Below, piece after piece: positions 10,264 to 19,274 of a stretch of DNA of 37,362 nucleotides. The notes below the pieces were generated by a model that made no database searches, was not told the origin of the DNA, and worked only from the letters and a program-made list of their open reading frames with translations. This DNA is from Chara braunii (taxonomy: Eukaryota; Streptophyta; Charophyceae; Charales; Characeae). Position 1 is the first letter of the stretch; each line of letters starts with the position of its first letter. A program made the translations under genes and the position numbers. The DNA is taken from NCBI GenBank assembly GCA_003427395.1, contig BFEA01000001.1:8149197-8186558 (forward strand). Reading direction: 5' to 3'.

Positions 10264-11230
10264 AATTGGCCTAAAATTGGAAATTGAAAATTGAGAGACC
10301 GGGGCCATCACCCGGCTTTGGCTCAGAGAATTAGAGCTACTTCAGCCATGTCTACGACAACTTCATGATTCTGCACATGTCATTTTTGCAGTATTATTAA
10401 ATCACCAGTGAGTGGGTTGTGTGTGGTGTGTGGGAGAGTGTTGGCCTTAGACACTGCTGTTATTCGGTTGCGGGTGGGGGACGATGAAAAGGGAGGCGCG
10501 GCTACTGGCAAAATGCTAGGTCCTTGCATTAGCCGGATCCCCACCGGCGGGCCCACCCCATCCTTGACCACCATGGTTGGGGCAGGGGCAACATGCATCC
10601 CCTCTGATGGCTGGAGGGAGACAACAAAGCTATGTTTGCAGGGCTCCCCCTGTCTAAGCCTTAGGAGTAGGTGTTTTTTTTTTTTTTTTTTTTTTNTTTT
10701 TTGGCTGCCAAACTTCGAAACAGCAATATTTTTGCTATTAACCCATAAAAGAATTGCAAAAATCTATGTATTTCAAAATAGACCCCCGTCAAACCTGTCC
10801 TCCGCGGCGGCATGGCCCAAAAAAGATGAACTGCGCAGAAGGACAAGGGAGAGAGACACCGGGCATGGGCTGCCCTGGCGCGACAAAGTTTTCGCGTTAA
10901 GTTTCTCAATGACATCCTCTCGAGGGGTGAGATATCATTGTTCCTTAATTTTATAGGTGAGCATTAATTATCGGCCAAGTCAACGGACTGCGACATGCCC
11001 ATGCGGGTTGCACGTAGCGACTCTCCCAAACCGGAGCGCAGAAACCGTCAAGATCGAAACAATATCCCCGAACACCTCCCGCGAACGTGAATGAATGACT
11101 CGATTCGATTGACTTCTGCACACGTTGATTTGATGAAGTCGAGCAACAACTATATGAACTCATGACACTCTTAAACGACAAATAAACGAAAAAAGATGGG
11201 CACAGAGTAAAAGGTCATATACCTACTAAG
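10261..11230. other. No gene recognised; one long T tract
   Basis: I see no supported coding frame. A T tract with one N (about 10674-10702) may be the poly(A) tail of an unrecognised minus-strand insertion. The flanking sequence resembles no other part of the window. Confidence 0.5.
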
Positions 11231-11250
11231 AAAAGACTTTCGAGATGGAA

Positions 11251-11378
11251 CAGCAGGCGGGAGAGGGAGCAAGCAGCTGGTGACAGTATCAGGCCTTATT
11301 TTATCCAAGGGAACAGCCGGCATTGGCAGTCAGCAGGCGGGTTTTGGAGCAGGCAGCTGGTGACAGTATCAGTCCTTA
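11251..11378. repeat. Tandem repeat, 80-bp period, 2 copies
   Basis: CAGCAGGCGG followed by a variable 6 nt and then AGCTGGTGACAGTATCAG occurs at 11251 and again exactly 80 bp later at 11331. The 48-bp cores differ at only a few positions. Confidence 0.75.
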
Positions 11379-11455
11379 AANTTCCAATCTGGCGCCCTCC
11401 CCTTTGAGGGTGAAGAGATACAAAGGCAACATCAGTTTCTCCAAGCCTTTACGGG

Positions 11456-11655
11456 TCTGCTCAGTTAATCCCCTGCTCTGCAGGGCAATCAATGCCGGCA
11501 GACAACTCATAAGATGCTTCTTCTGGGCTTACACATAAGCCTTCTCAGTCAATCCCCTGACTTTGCAGGGTAATCAATGCTGGCAGGAACCATGGCCACT
11601 AACTCACAGCCAGAATATCCCAAAAGAAAAGAAAAAAAAAAAAGCGAGTAGATCG
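11456..11655 (+). repeat. Two SINE head modules followed by an A-rich tail
   Basis: Two copies of the S2/S4 head (CTCAGTTAATCCCCTG... and CTCAGTCAATCCCCTG..., each with a downstream GGGYAATCAATGC) lie at about 11459-11504 and 11543-11588. Each head is a short imperfect hairpin (CAATCCCCTG ... CAGGGTAATC). An A-rich tract follows at 11622-11643. The tail module with CCACCAATAGATGG is absent, so this is either a variant or a truncated pair. Confidence 0.55.
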
Positions 11656-11671
11656 AAGAATATAATTACCG

Positions 11672-11679
11672 AGGGGGGG

Positions 11680-11736
<57 letters not shown>
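11672..11736. repeat. (G)n then (AG)n microsatellite
   Basis: A G run followed by about 27 AG units forms a pure purine tract. Open frames through it are repeat artefacts. Confidence 0.95.
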
Positions 11737-11738
<2 letters not shown>

Positions 11739-12165
11739 GAGAGCTAGAGCACGGAAGGACAGATCCTTGGGGTGCGGATTGGACTATGGCCCTCGCCACA
11801 CCACTGTCGAAACAGAAAAACAGTTCAAGTGCATGTCTCCGCGGAAAGTGGCAAGATGCATCCATTACAATGAATAGCAACAGATGCATCTCGCCACGTT
11901 TTCGGGAAGATGCATTCATGCTTGCTTGTTTTCGACAGTGGTGTGCCGAGGCCCGCAGATGGGAATTTATGGTTATGTCTCCCACTTGAGAAGAGCGGCT
12001 GTTGACATGGCATTGAACACGTACGGATGATGACAGGGAAGAGCACCGACAATTGCAAATTGCTGAATTCAAAAAAAAAAAAAAGAAAACAAAAAAAGGA
12101 TGATAAGAGAGACCCGGTGAATAGCAAACTAGAGTTGTATCCATTGGGTGCGCGGTGGGAAACCC
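11737..12165. other. No gene recognised
   Basis: No supported coding or RNA gene. An A-rich run lies at 12070-12098. The 12-mer GGTGGGAAACCC at 12154-12165 recurs at 31909 and 32333. Confidence 0.5.
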
Positions 12166-12280
12166 GCCTACAGTCTTCCCCCGAATACAACGTACGGTCA
12201 TTATAGCCGAATTTAGACTTAAAGATGGACCAAATTCGGCTATAATGACCGTGCGTTGTATTCCGGGGAAGACTGTAGGC
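12166..12280. repeat. Foldback element with 49-bp arms
   Basis: The left arm (12166-12214) and right arm (12232-12280) are reverse complements at 47 of 49 positions, around a 17-nt spacer. The outer ends read GCCTACAGTC and GACTGTAGGC. No coding capacity. It could be a miniature inverted-repeat or foldback element, or a hairpin RNA precursor. I see no clear target duplication. Confidence 0.8.
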
Positions 12281-12353
12281 AACAAAGGCTCTTTACAGCG
12301 TTCTTGATAGTAAGGTTGAGGGGGCAATTCTAATGTCTCTATTTCGCCTTCCC

Positions 12354-12355
<2 letters not shown>

Positions 12356-12388
<33 letters not shown>
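12356..12388. repeat. Poly(T) tract, 33 nt
   Basis: An uninterrupted T run, possibly the tail of a minus-strand retroelement. The sequence on its 3' side (AAACGGGCCCC...) matches none of the SINE families in the window. Confidence 0.85.
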
Positions 12389-12392
<4 letters not shown>

Positions 12393-12815
12393 GGGCCCCG
12401 TGCCCAAGGCTGATATAGTAAAGGTGAATTGAAACAATTTGAAAGTTGATGAAAGATTTGAGAGAAGAATATAGCCTAGTTTTTATAAAAATGAAAAAAA
12501 GAAAGAAAGAAAAAAGGAAAGAAAGAAAAAAAGAAAGAAAGAAAAATAGTCACAGCCGTAAACGAGCCGCGACGTGCTGGGCCGAGCGGGCCTGGCGGCT
12601 CTGGTCCAAATTCGTTCAAGTGGAAACGTTGTGCCTCTATTTTTCGCCACGGCCGGTGTATGGGCGAAGTACTGGTGGTACCGTCTTTTGTTTTTTTTTT
12701 TTGTGAACCCTGATTCAGAAGTGTGCGGCCAAGTCCGCTAACCAGCAGGGTAAGTTCCAAATTAATATCTGGGACCGTTCCTCGCCCAAAATCCTCAGCC
12801 TTGACTCTCAACACC
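12389..12815. other. No gene recognised; purine-rich tract
   Basis: An A/G-rich tract of GAAA-like units lies at about 12490-12545, and a T run at 12690-12702. No coding frame is supported. Confidence 0.5.
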
Positions 12816-12817
12816 AA

Positions 12818-13055
12818 AGATACCATGGTTTCCGCCGGTTGGAAATACACATTGTGGTCTGAGGTTGCGGGTTCCAAACTCCACAGCCTCGCACATGTAT
12901 GCCGGCAGTGTTCTCATAACGCGCAGCCATTTGTACACCCGGCTCCCTTGGGCTGACGCACAATAAGGACTACAGACACTGCCTGCACACCAACCAAGGG
13001 GTTAGTCCAAGGTTGTGGTATGCTGGGATCTGGGCTATGGGAGGTTTGCCTGATG
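12818..13055 (+). repeat. tRNA-derived SINE copy T1
   Basis: About 230 bp here match, in inverted orientation, the copy T2 at 17472-17712. Shared stretches include GGTTGGAAATAC, CACAATGTGTATTTCC-like and CAGGCAGTGTCTGTA-type blocks, ending in GTTTGCCTGATG. The B-box-like GGGTTCCAAACTCC is at about 12867-12880. The A-box is degenerate here but clear in T2 (TAGCTTGGTTAGGGC). A T-rich tract follows from about 13060. Confidence 0.6.
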
Positions 13056-13084
13056 ATCTTTTTTTTTAATCTTTTTTTGTTATT

Positions 13085-13145
13085 ATTTTTTTTTCTTCTT
13101 TTTTCTTTTTCCAAATGCTCCATCTATGTCCTTCGGGACATCCGT

Positions 13146-13177
<32 letters not shown>

Positions 13178-13236
13178 GGCCCCTGCGCAAGGATGACACG
13201 CATAAATCGAGAAATGCTCCATCTATTGGTGGGGAG
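13085..13236 (-). repeat. SINE tail fragment S5, split by the U6 insertion
   Basis: With U6 and one duplicate removed, the sequence reads poly(T)-rich, then CCAAATGCTCCATCTATTGG and TGGGGAG. This is the conserved tail of the S1/S2/S4 SINE next to its poly(A). Similarity ends at about 13236, so the SINE is truncated or old. Confidence 0.65.
13128..13216 (+). ncRNA. U6: U6 spliceosomal snRNA retrocopy (pseudogene)
   Basis: The sequence runs from GTCCTTCGGGACATCCG through AAATTGGAACGATACAGAG, AGATTAGCATGGCCCCTGCG and GGATGACACG to AAATCGAGAAATG. It contains the ACAGAGA box, the AGATTAGC region that pairs with U4/U2, and the plant-type 3' portion. It is about 89 nt and lacks the terminal segment and oligo-T terminator of a functional U6 gene. 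Upstream there is only T-rich sequence, with no TATA box or plant USE. It is flanked by a 15-bp duplication, AAATGCTCCATCTAT at 13113-13127 and 13212-13226, so it was inserted by retrotransposition. The AAATG at its 3' end overlaps the duplication. Confidence 0.93.
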
Positions 13237-13313
13237 GATGTTCTTGAGTCGTGGGTTATTCCCATGATTGCACTTGTCCCCTGGTCTAATACAGCGCACA
13301 AAACAGACTAGTT

Positions 13314-13395
13314 GTTAGTGTAGCTCAGTGGGTTTGGGGTACGGGCTGTATGAAAGAGGTTGAGGGTTTGAATCTGATCGGGCTGGGCTGATTAT
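13314..13395 (+). repeat. tRNA-derived SINE head
   Basis: GTGTAGCTCAGTGGG (A box, about 13318-13332) and GGGTTTGAATCT (B box, about 13364-13375) stand at normal tRNA-like spacing. The flanks do not fold into a full acceptor stem that I can see, and no terminator follows. This is a tRNA-derived SINE head rather than a tRNA gene. The body to the right is G-rich and its limit is unclear. Confidence 0.6.
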
Positions 13396-13765
13396 ACTTG
13401 TACAGAGGTGCTGGGATGAGGGCAGGGGTATTGTGGAGGGGTAGATCATGCCGGATGGTTACCTTCGGGCTCTGGTTTGGGGGGGCAGGGCCGCAGGTGG
13501 GATGAATAAGGGGGTCCTGTCAGTGGGGGGGATTAGATAGGAAAGCCCTGAAGTAGGGCCTCCCTGGGGGATAAAACCGGGATAAGCCCGCTCAATGATA
13601 GAGGTAAGAGGAACGGATGACTGGTGCTGCTCTGGATGAGGGCTCTAGAGGGGATCTTGCAGTAGGCGCTGTCCTAGGGATATATACTTGTGGGATTGCC
13701 TACTTCCCGCATTGACAAGTAGAACACAATCAAGAACAAACAACAATAGCATACCATGACAACAT
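13396..13765. other. No gene recognised; G-rich
   Basis: G-rich sequence, possibly the body of the adjacent tRNA-derived SINE. No coding frame is supported. Confidence 0.45.
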
Positions 13766-14000
13766 GACTAGAGAGAGGAGTAGGAGGATGTCTATATGTA
13801 GAGGGGGGAATGGTGGCCGCACATCTACTGATAATAGGCTAGAACCTCTGGGTCACAATCATAACAACCAACAATGACCAGAAAAACAACAGCACAACCA
13901 CAACGTGACTAGAGAGGGGTCTACCGGGATGTCTGTAGGTAGAAGGGCGGATGGTGGCCGTACATCTACTGATAATAGGCTAGAACCTCTGGGTCACAAT
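13766..14000. repeat. Imperfect tandem duplication, 141-bp period
   Basis: GACTAGAGAG ... GGTGGCCG(C/T)ACATCTACTG ... GAACCTCTGGGTCACAAT is present at 13766-13859 and again 141 bp downstream at 13907-14000, with scattered differences. Confidence 0.8.
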
Positions 14001-14502
14001 TACAGCGGTACATATAAAGAACAATACAATAACAGCTCGGGGTGGGGGGGGATAGGAATAGGAATGGGTCCCCCTATGGGGCCTGTAGGAGAATGAATGT
14101 CCATGCCTAGCGCTTGAGGTACCCTTACAACAGGTCTCGTCCGGCAGTGCTTCAATCAGGCCTGAGCTGGGTAGTTCCTTCTTAGCCCTGGTGCCTACAA
14201 CCACTGTCCGATCGGGTCAACCCCCGTTGAGATGACAGGAGGGTGACAACACTTGAGTGGTAGACACTGAGGTAGGATTGTGGTAGTAGGGGTGCGCCAC
14301 AGAGAAATGATGAGAGTGGGTGGTGGGAGGGTGTCTTTTAAGGTATGGGGCCCTCCGTAGACTATCTAGATAACTTAATGGCCGATTACGGAAGGTGACT
14401 GTCATAGTCTGGCTTCCAACCTCTACAACAACCCGGACCTTAAAAAACAAAAAAATTAAAAGCTCAATGATGACTGTTTTCCGAGAGGAGCCCGGGAAAG
14501 AC
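14001..14502. other. No gene recognised
   Basis: Mixed sequence with G- and A-runs. No coding or structured element is supported. Confidence 0.45.
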
Positions 14503-14740
14503 TTGTTCACAGTTCGACGGGAACTAACTGAGGCCCTGTGTAGCACACCGAACGTAATCGGAGCTTTTCCGAACGTCCGAACATATTCGGGTGTTCGGCC
14601 GAACGCCACGTTCGGCCGAACATATTAAAAAAAAAACTTTTTTTTTTGTTTTTGATTTTTAACTCGAGTTTGGTTACGAATTTGAGCATACCTCCCAGGC
14701 AAAAGTTGTTTTTTACGAATTTCGGCCGAACTGTGAACAA
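14503..14740. mobile_element. Small TIR element (MITE-like), 238 bp
   Basis: Perfect 14-bp terminal inverted repeats: TTGTTCACAGTTCG at 14503-14516 and CGAACTGTGAACAA at 14727-14740. The inside holds three copies of the palindrome TTCGGCCGAA (about 14595, 14611 and 14721) and an A/T-rich centre. No ORF. The flanks do not show a convincing target duplication, so the superfamily is not assigned. Confidence 0.6.
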
Positions 14741-14931
14741 TAGTATCTAAATATTGTCAGGCATCATTTGCCCAAGGCCACTTTTCTGTGGGCCCAATTT
14801 CGCGGTCACCAATTTCGAATGGCCAGTGGCTGGTAGGACCTGGTGGAGGACCCCACTGGGGACCTATTTGTGAATATAGTATCTGAATATTGCCAGGCAT
14901 CATTTGCCCAAGGCCACTTTTCTGTGGGCCC
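14741..14931. repeat. 55-bp direct repeat, 136-bp offset
   Basis: TAGTATCT(A/G)AATATTG(T/C)CAG followed by GCATCATTTGCCCAAGGCCA and CTTTTCTGTGGGCCC occurs at 14741-14795 and at 14877-14931, with about two mismatches. Confidence 0.85.
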
Positions 14932-15560
14932 TTTCTTTTTTTTTTTTTTAATGCTTGATTTTGTGAAATATTGGGGGCATAATCATAATAATTTATTATA
15001 ATTTTATTAATTTTCCTTTTTTGTTATTTCTCAGGTGTTCCTTTACTTTTCCGGCCACCAGTTCCGCAGCCCCTATTTTGTGCAACTTCATTTACAGCCT
15101 GCATGGTCGGGCTTACGGGATCCCAGCAGGGAGGGGCAACCATATGCACTGGGGCAATAATATTACAGGCCCTATGTGCTTTTTACACGCCCTATACGGC
15201 CCACGTGGCTGGGCCATGTGGGTGAACGTACCCACGTGTCACGATTAATAAACAGCACATGAGTTTGAATCCGGATGGGATCAGATGGATACAATAATGT
15301 TAGTGGCCAAATATATAAATGAAAACGAATTGGAGGCAGCCATATCTTTCCCTTTCCCTGACACAGTGGAACCTACCCTACACAACCCATGATTTGTTTC
15401 AGAAATTGTTCATCCAAGGGGATTAGAAATAGCCTTTGTTGGCGCCCTCCGACTTTTGTCATCATTAAACGACCAGTCCACTCGAGCCTACGTTGATGAA
15501 GCCACCTGCCAAGAGTTGCAAGCCTGCAACTGCCCCGTGCCAAAGTGCCCTGCCGCTTTC
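14932..15560. other. No gene recognised
   Basis: An A/T-rich part (14940-15020) is followed by mixed sequence. A B-box-like GAGTTTGAATCC at about 15260 has no convincing A-box partner. Confidence 0.4.
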
Positions 15561-15569
15561 TCTACTGTC

Positions 15570-15645
15570 CCAGGCCTGAATCGAACTGCTGGGTAAGAGC
15601 AGAACTCTGTTTTGCATGAACTGGCATTTCAAACCACCAGTAGGT
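15570..15645 (-). repeat. Possible tRNA-derived SINE head
   Basis: On the minus strand a good B box (CAGTTCGATTC, complement of 15578-15588) lies about 40 nt below TGGTGGTTTGAAATG, which could be a degenerate A box. Weak on its own. Confidence 0.3.
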
Positions 15646-16260
15646 TACCCAGCCAAGGAACAACGCGGCTTGCATGCAGCCACAACTTTCGGGGCTCGGC
15701 CTCGAGAGCAAAAGGGCTGGTGGTGCCAGGCAAAAGGTTCTTTTTTTGGCGCACAGGGCGTTTCCAGCCCCGGAGAAAGTGCATTTGGAAGTACTGGTGG
15801 AAAAGTCTATGGTCAACAGGCTTGGGGGAGGGTCAGAGGAAAGCGGCCTACTATGTCGACCAGGTTCATCTAATGGGCAGGCAGTGTGTGTGAAAACACA
15901 CTGCCCCCTTCGGTATGTCCTGCCTCGCTGGCAGACAAGCTCTACAAGTTCTTGATGGATGGATGACTCCAGTTGGGCAAAAAGAAAATGGGAAACGGCA
16001 GGGCACTAAAAAGAGAAAGAAACCAACAGGCCTAGCTCAGTTGCTGCACGCCACGAACCGTTGAAATACAGAATAAAATCATTCTGAATTACCTGGGTGG
16101 GGTCAGTCAGTTCAATCATGGTATCTCAAGTCCGTCACCCTTTTGACAAAAGAGATAAAGAGAGGAAAAACGAGAAAGAACGAAATAAGAGAGGGGGGGA
16201 GGGGGGTTTAAACATAGATCTTCCCGGCACTGTGTGTGCGGTGCACGAGTGATGGAAACT
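15646..16260. other. No gene recognised; one 10-bp hairpin
   Basis: GCAGTGTGTG and its complement CACACACTGC-type arm form a short hairpin at about 15880-15904, just before CTGCCTCGCTGGCAG, itself a palindrome-like motif also seen at 18047. No coding frame is supported. Confidence 0.4.
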
Positions 16261-16261
16261 C

Positions 16262-16472
16262 ACTTCACTACAAAACCCTTTACAGGCATTTGGATGCCTT
16301 CTGAACGATGTGCATTTGGACGAGTCCAATATTTTGAATGAATCCCGGGGAGAAAGTGTCCAAATGCATGTGGGGTGTTGTGTAGCAGAACGAGGCCGAT
16401 CACATGAACCTCGATGCAGGACTACCCGCGGGCCTTGCTCCCCTACACAACACTCCCCATGCATTTGGACGC
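16262..16472. repeat. GTCCAAATGCAT inverted-repeat cluster 1
   Basis: Three copies of a roughly 30-bp unit, GTCCAAATGCATGT followed by GGGTGTTGTGTAG-like sequence, lie at 16262-16294 (minus), 16359-16391 (plus) and 16441-16471 (minus). The last two form a hairpin with arms of about 30 bp and a loop of about 50 nt. The same unit forms a second hairpin at 17777-17862, so this is a dispersed foldback or MITE-like family. Confidence 0.65.
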
Positions 16473-16957
16473 TACGGGTTCCCCTTCGGCACTCAGCCAT
16501 GTGGTAGAGGCCCCCTAATCCTATAGGACTCCCTCCCAACCTACCTCTTTCGCAATTTCTCCCGCCGCACTCCTACTCCCACTATCCTACCTCAGTGTCC
16601 ACCACTCAGGATTGTCACCCTCCAGCCTTGGGGGTGACCTGACCGAACCGTGGTTGTAGGTACCAGGGCTAAGCTGAGTCCCACACACCCCACTCAGCCC
16701 TGATCGAAGCATATTTGTGCGAGCCTTGTTGCCCAGGTACTTCAGGTGATAGGTACAGACGTTTCATTACAAGTCCCACAGGTGGACCTATTTTGCGTTC
16801 CTATCGTTGTGTACACAGCTGTTGTTACTGTTGTTTGTTGTTAGGTTGTTCACTGTGCACACTGTTGTCATTGCTACATGTTTGTTGATAGTGAACCGAA
16901 CATAAGAGGCAGGCAACCCAACCAATCCTGCGGAGAGCCCCACCGACACAAGAGCCC
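16473..16957. other. No gene recognised
   Basis: No supported coding frame or RNA gene. A GTTGTT-rich stretch lies at about 16815-16850. Confidence 0.4.
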
Positions 16958-17293
16958 TACCAGCACCGGCCATAGACTGTACTAAGTCTCACTCTATCAA
17001 CTGTTCCTCGTTCCATGGGCAGTCTGTAAGGTCCTAGTTCAGACAGACATCAACCGTGGATTGTACGAAGTCTCACTCTCATCAGCCGTTCCTGTTCCAC
17101 GGGCGAGCTGTCCTAAGGGGAGCCCTCATCCTAACCCCTCCCTTGCCTAGTGGCTGACCCCCCCAGATCTCCAGCTAGCAACGGGTCCCCCTACTCTAAT
17201 CTTGCCCCAAGAAACCTACCAACACCGACCACAGTCTGTACTAAGTCTCACTCTCATCAACCGTTCCTGAGTCTATGGGTGGTGTGTAGGTCT
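16958..17293. repeat. Three dispersed direct copies of a 60-65 bp unit
   Basis: TGTAC(T/G)AAGTCTCACTCT followed by ATCA(A/G)C(T/C)GTTCCT occurs at 16969-17034, 17056-17115 and 17228-17293. Copies 1 and 3 also share the upstream CTACCA(G/A)CACCG(G/A)CCA. The third lies immediately 3' (in minus orientation) of a tRNA-like head, so the unit is probably part of a SINE body. Confidence 0.65.
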
Positions 17294-17299
17294 CTTGGT

Positions 17300-17385
17300 C
17301 CTGCCTCTCACTAGGGAAGCGAGTTTTGAACAATCAACCTCATCCATGCAATCTTCTATCGAACCTACTGAGCTACTGTGGAAAC
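17300..17385 (-). repeat. tRNA-derived SINE head T3
   Basis: On the minus strand GTAGCTCAGTAGGTTCG (A box, complement of about 17360-17376) and TTGTTCAAAACTC (B box, complement of about 17320-17332) stand at tRNA-like spacing. It runs into the 17228-17293 unit. No full tRNA fold was found. Confidence 0.6.
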
Positions 17386-17471
17386 TGAAACGCTTTGTAC
17401 GCAATATCGGACGAAGGCAAATGAACAATCATCCTCAAGTATGCAAGCCCGCAAAGAACCACTACAACCGA

Positions 17472-17712
17472 GAGCATCAGGCAAACATCCCACAGCCCAA
17501 ACCCAACATACAACAACCATGGACTTGCCCCTGGGTGGTGCGCAAGCAGTGTCTGTAATAGCTTACCTGCATCAGCCCAGGGGAGTGTGTCCAGCCGTGC
17601 GTCATTACAATGCCCTGCCGGTGTCCATGCGCAAAGCTGCGAAGTTTTGAGCCCACAACCTCATACCACAATGCGTATTTCCAACCCGTGCCCTAACCAA
17701 GCTACATCAACT
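17472..17712 (-). repeat. tRNA-derived SINE copy T2
   Basis: The minus-strand head TAGCTTGGTTAGGGCACGGG (A box) and GTGGGCTCAAAACT (degenerate B box) is followed by a body that matches T1 (12818-13055) over its length, ending in GTTTGCCTGATG. T1 and T2 are in opposite orientation about 4.4 kb apart. Confidence 0.65.
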
Positions 17713-17776
17713 GGGCACGGGTTCATGATTCATTCAAAATGTTGGACTCCTGCATCAAGTTCGCCTGGTTCAGCAG

Positions 17777-17862
17777 GCGTCCAAATGCATGTAGAATGTT
17801 GTGTGTAGTGGAGTGGGGCCTCAGTCCACTACGCAACCCTGTAAATGCATTTGGACACCATC
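17777..17862. repeat. GTCCAAATGCAT inverted-repeat cluster 2 (hairpin)
   Basis: GGCGTCCAAATGCATGT ... TGTGTAGTGGAG (17776-17814) faces TCCACTACGCAACCC ... ATGCATTTGGACACC (17830-17862). They form a hairpin with arms of about 34 bp and a short loop. The unit is the same as at 16262-16472. Confidence 0.7.
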
Positions 17863-18290
17863 TCCTCGACGTCTTCTGCCGACTCGCCGTCAGATACTCG
17901 TTTCAGCTCGGCGAAAAAAACTTCATCTGCACCGCGATTCGCTCCCAGCACTATGCAATCTCCTTTTGTTTTTTTTGTCTTTTTTTTTCTTTTTCTCAGT
18001 TGGTGAGTGGTTGCCGCAAGGGGTAGGAATCTATGCCCACTACCTCCTGCCTCGCTGGCAGGTCGGGAGGAAAAGAAAACAGAAAAGAGGAAGGAAACTG
18101 GATGCCTCTTTGTTCTGTTGCTCCTAAGAGATTCCGCCTGTCACGGTACGGGTCTCGTTAGACACTCCTTACGAGTCCTGAATAATGAAAGACTAGTCCT
18201 TAGAAAAATTTAGGATTTTCAGCGTCCTACTTAGACTCGTCCTGAAAAAAACGGTCTTTACGACTGCGTGTTGTCCGAGCGGAGTGTGCG
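17863..18290. other. No gene recognised
   Basis: A T-rich tract lies at 17965-18000, with nothing else supported. Confidence 0.4.
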
Positions 18291-18466
18291 TGGATTGTCC
18301 AGTCCGTGGTGTGGTGTGTGTGTGTGGTGTGAGTCCAAGGACGCTATCGTGGATTGTCGAGTCCGTGGTGTGGTGTGTGTGTGTGGTGTGAGTTCAAGGA
18401 CGCTATCGTGGATTGTCGAGTCCGTGGTGTGGTGTGTGTGTGTGTGGTGTGAGTTCAAGGACGCGA
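18291..18466. repeat. Tandem repeat, 59-bp unit, 3 copies
   Basis: TGGATTGTC(C/G)AGTCCGTGG followed by TGTGGTGTGTGTGTG and TGAGT(C/T)CAAGGACGC starts at 18291, 18350 and 18409. The third unit has one extra TG and is cut off after GGACGC. Confidence 0.9.
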
Positions 18467-18527
18467 CAGCCCTGGAGGTGGGCCGGATATCACTATCGGT
18501 ATGGATCCAGTTTTTATAACACCTCCA

Positions 18528-18602
18528 AGGGTTGTAGTGGTTACGATACTTCGTTCCTGTGCAGGAGGGTGCCAGTTCGAGGCTGTCTGTGTACGGCAGG
18601 GC
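18528..18602 (+). repeat. tRNA-derived SINE head
   Basis: GGGTTGTAGTGGTTACG (A box, about 18530-18546) and CCAGTTCGAGGCT (B box, about 18572-18584) stand at tRNA-like spacing. No terminator and no full cloverleaf, so I call it a SINE head. Its body may extend to the LINE E junction near 18655. Confidence 0.6.
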
Positions 18603-18654
18603 ATGAGGCCCTAAACACACGTTGCTCAGTAATCACTATTCCTTAGAAAGATGT

Positions 18655-19257
18655 CGTTGACAACTCTACCCCATATGCACCTACTGTGGCAAGGCTTCCC
18701 CCCCGGCCTGTGCGGTCCCGGAGCACTGCCTCTTGGCATGCCCGATGGTCGCCCAAATCTGGCAGTGGTGGGATGCCTCCTGTCACTCCCTAACAACACA
18801 CCACATCCCATGGGACCTTGGTCTCTTGCTCCTGGGGAAGAACCTCCACCACCTGGCCCAATGGTCCCCCTATGCGGTCAACCTGTTTTCATATACAAGG
18901 CTCCATGTCCTGGTGCTGCCCTGGCGAACAAGGTGCTCGTTTGAACGGAAAGACCACCAATTTGGCTTTCAGCAGGCCCTGCAGGTGTTGGAGGAGGTCA
19001 TCAGATCCCACACCCACGAAACCTGGAAAACCATGAAACAAGCTCATAGGGGGGAAAGGGAACCGCAGGCCAAAACTGCCATCATCGACTCCTACAGCCA
19101 AACATGGCAAGACCCCCGCAGGCTGTCCAGCGTATTGGATGCAGAACTGAACATCCTGTGGAAGCCCTGGAGGTCCTCAGAACAGACCTGGATGAGAAGA
19201 CCCATGAACAACTTCCACATCCCGTACCTCCAAACTGACTTCATCCTGCTCCGATGA
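18655..19257 (+). pseudogene. LINE E: 5'-truncated ORF2 C-terminus (A-type)
   Basis: From TACCCC at about 18657 the frame reads YPICTYCGKASPPACAVPEH, then CLLACPMVAQIWQWWD, NLFSYTRLHVLVLPWRTRC and FILLR before a TGA at 19255-19257. It aligns along its length with the end of element A ORF2 (CSYCTQAFP ... EHCLLDCSMVVQLWSWWD ... NLFTYTRLTVLMAVWRMRC), including the zf-RVT-like Cys/His cluster. The homology starts abruptly, as expected from 5' truncation in target-primed reverse transcription. The last 200 codons are open, so this copy is younger or better preserved than A. A (TTC/TCC)n tract follows 18 nt after the stop. Confidence 0.88.
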
Positions 19258-19274
19258 GCCACTCCATCGCGCCC

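Noticed and set aside
13128-13216. A functional U6 gene
   Set aside because: No upstream promoter elements, no terminator, truncated 3' end and flanking target duplication.
17056-17115. Possible hammerhead ribozyme (CTGATGAG on the minus strand)
   Set aside because: The required GAAA core after a stem II is missing in all three copies of the unit.
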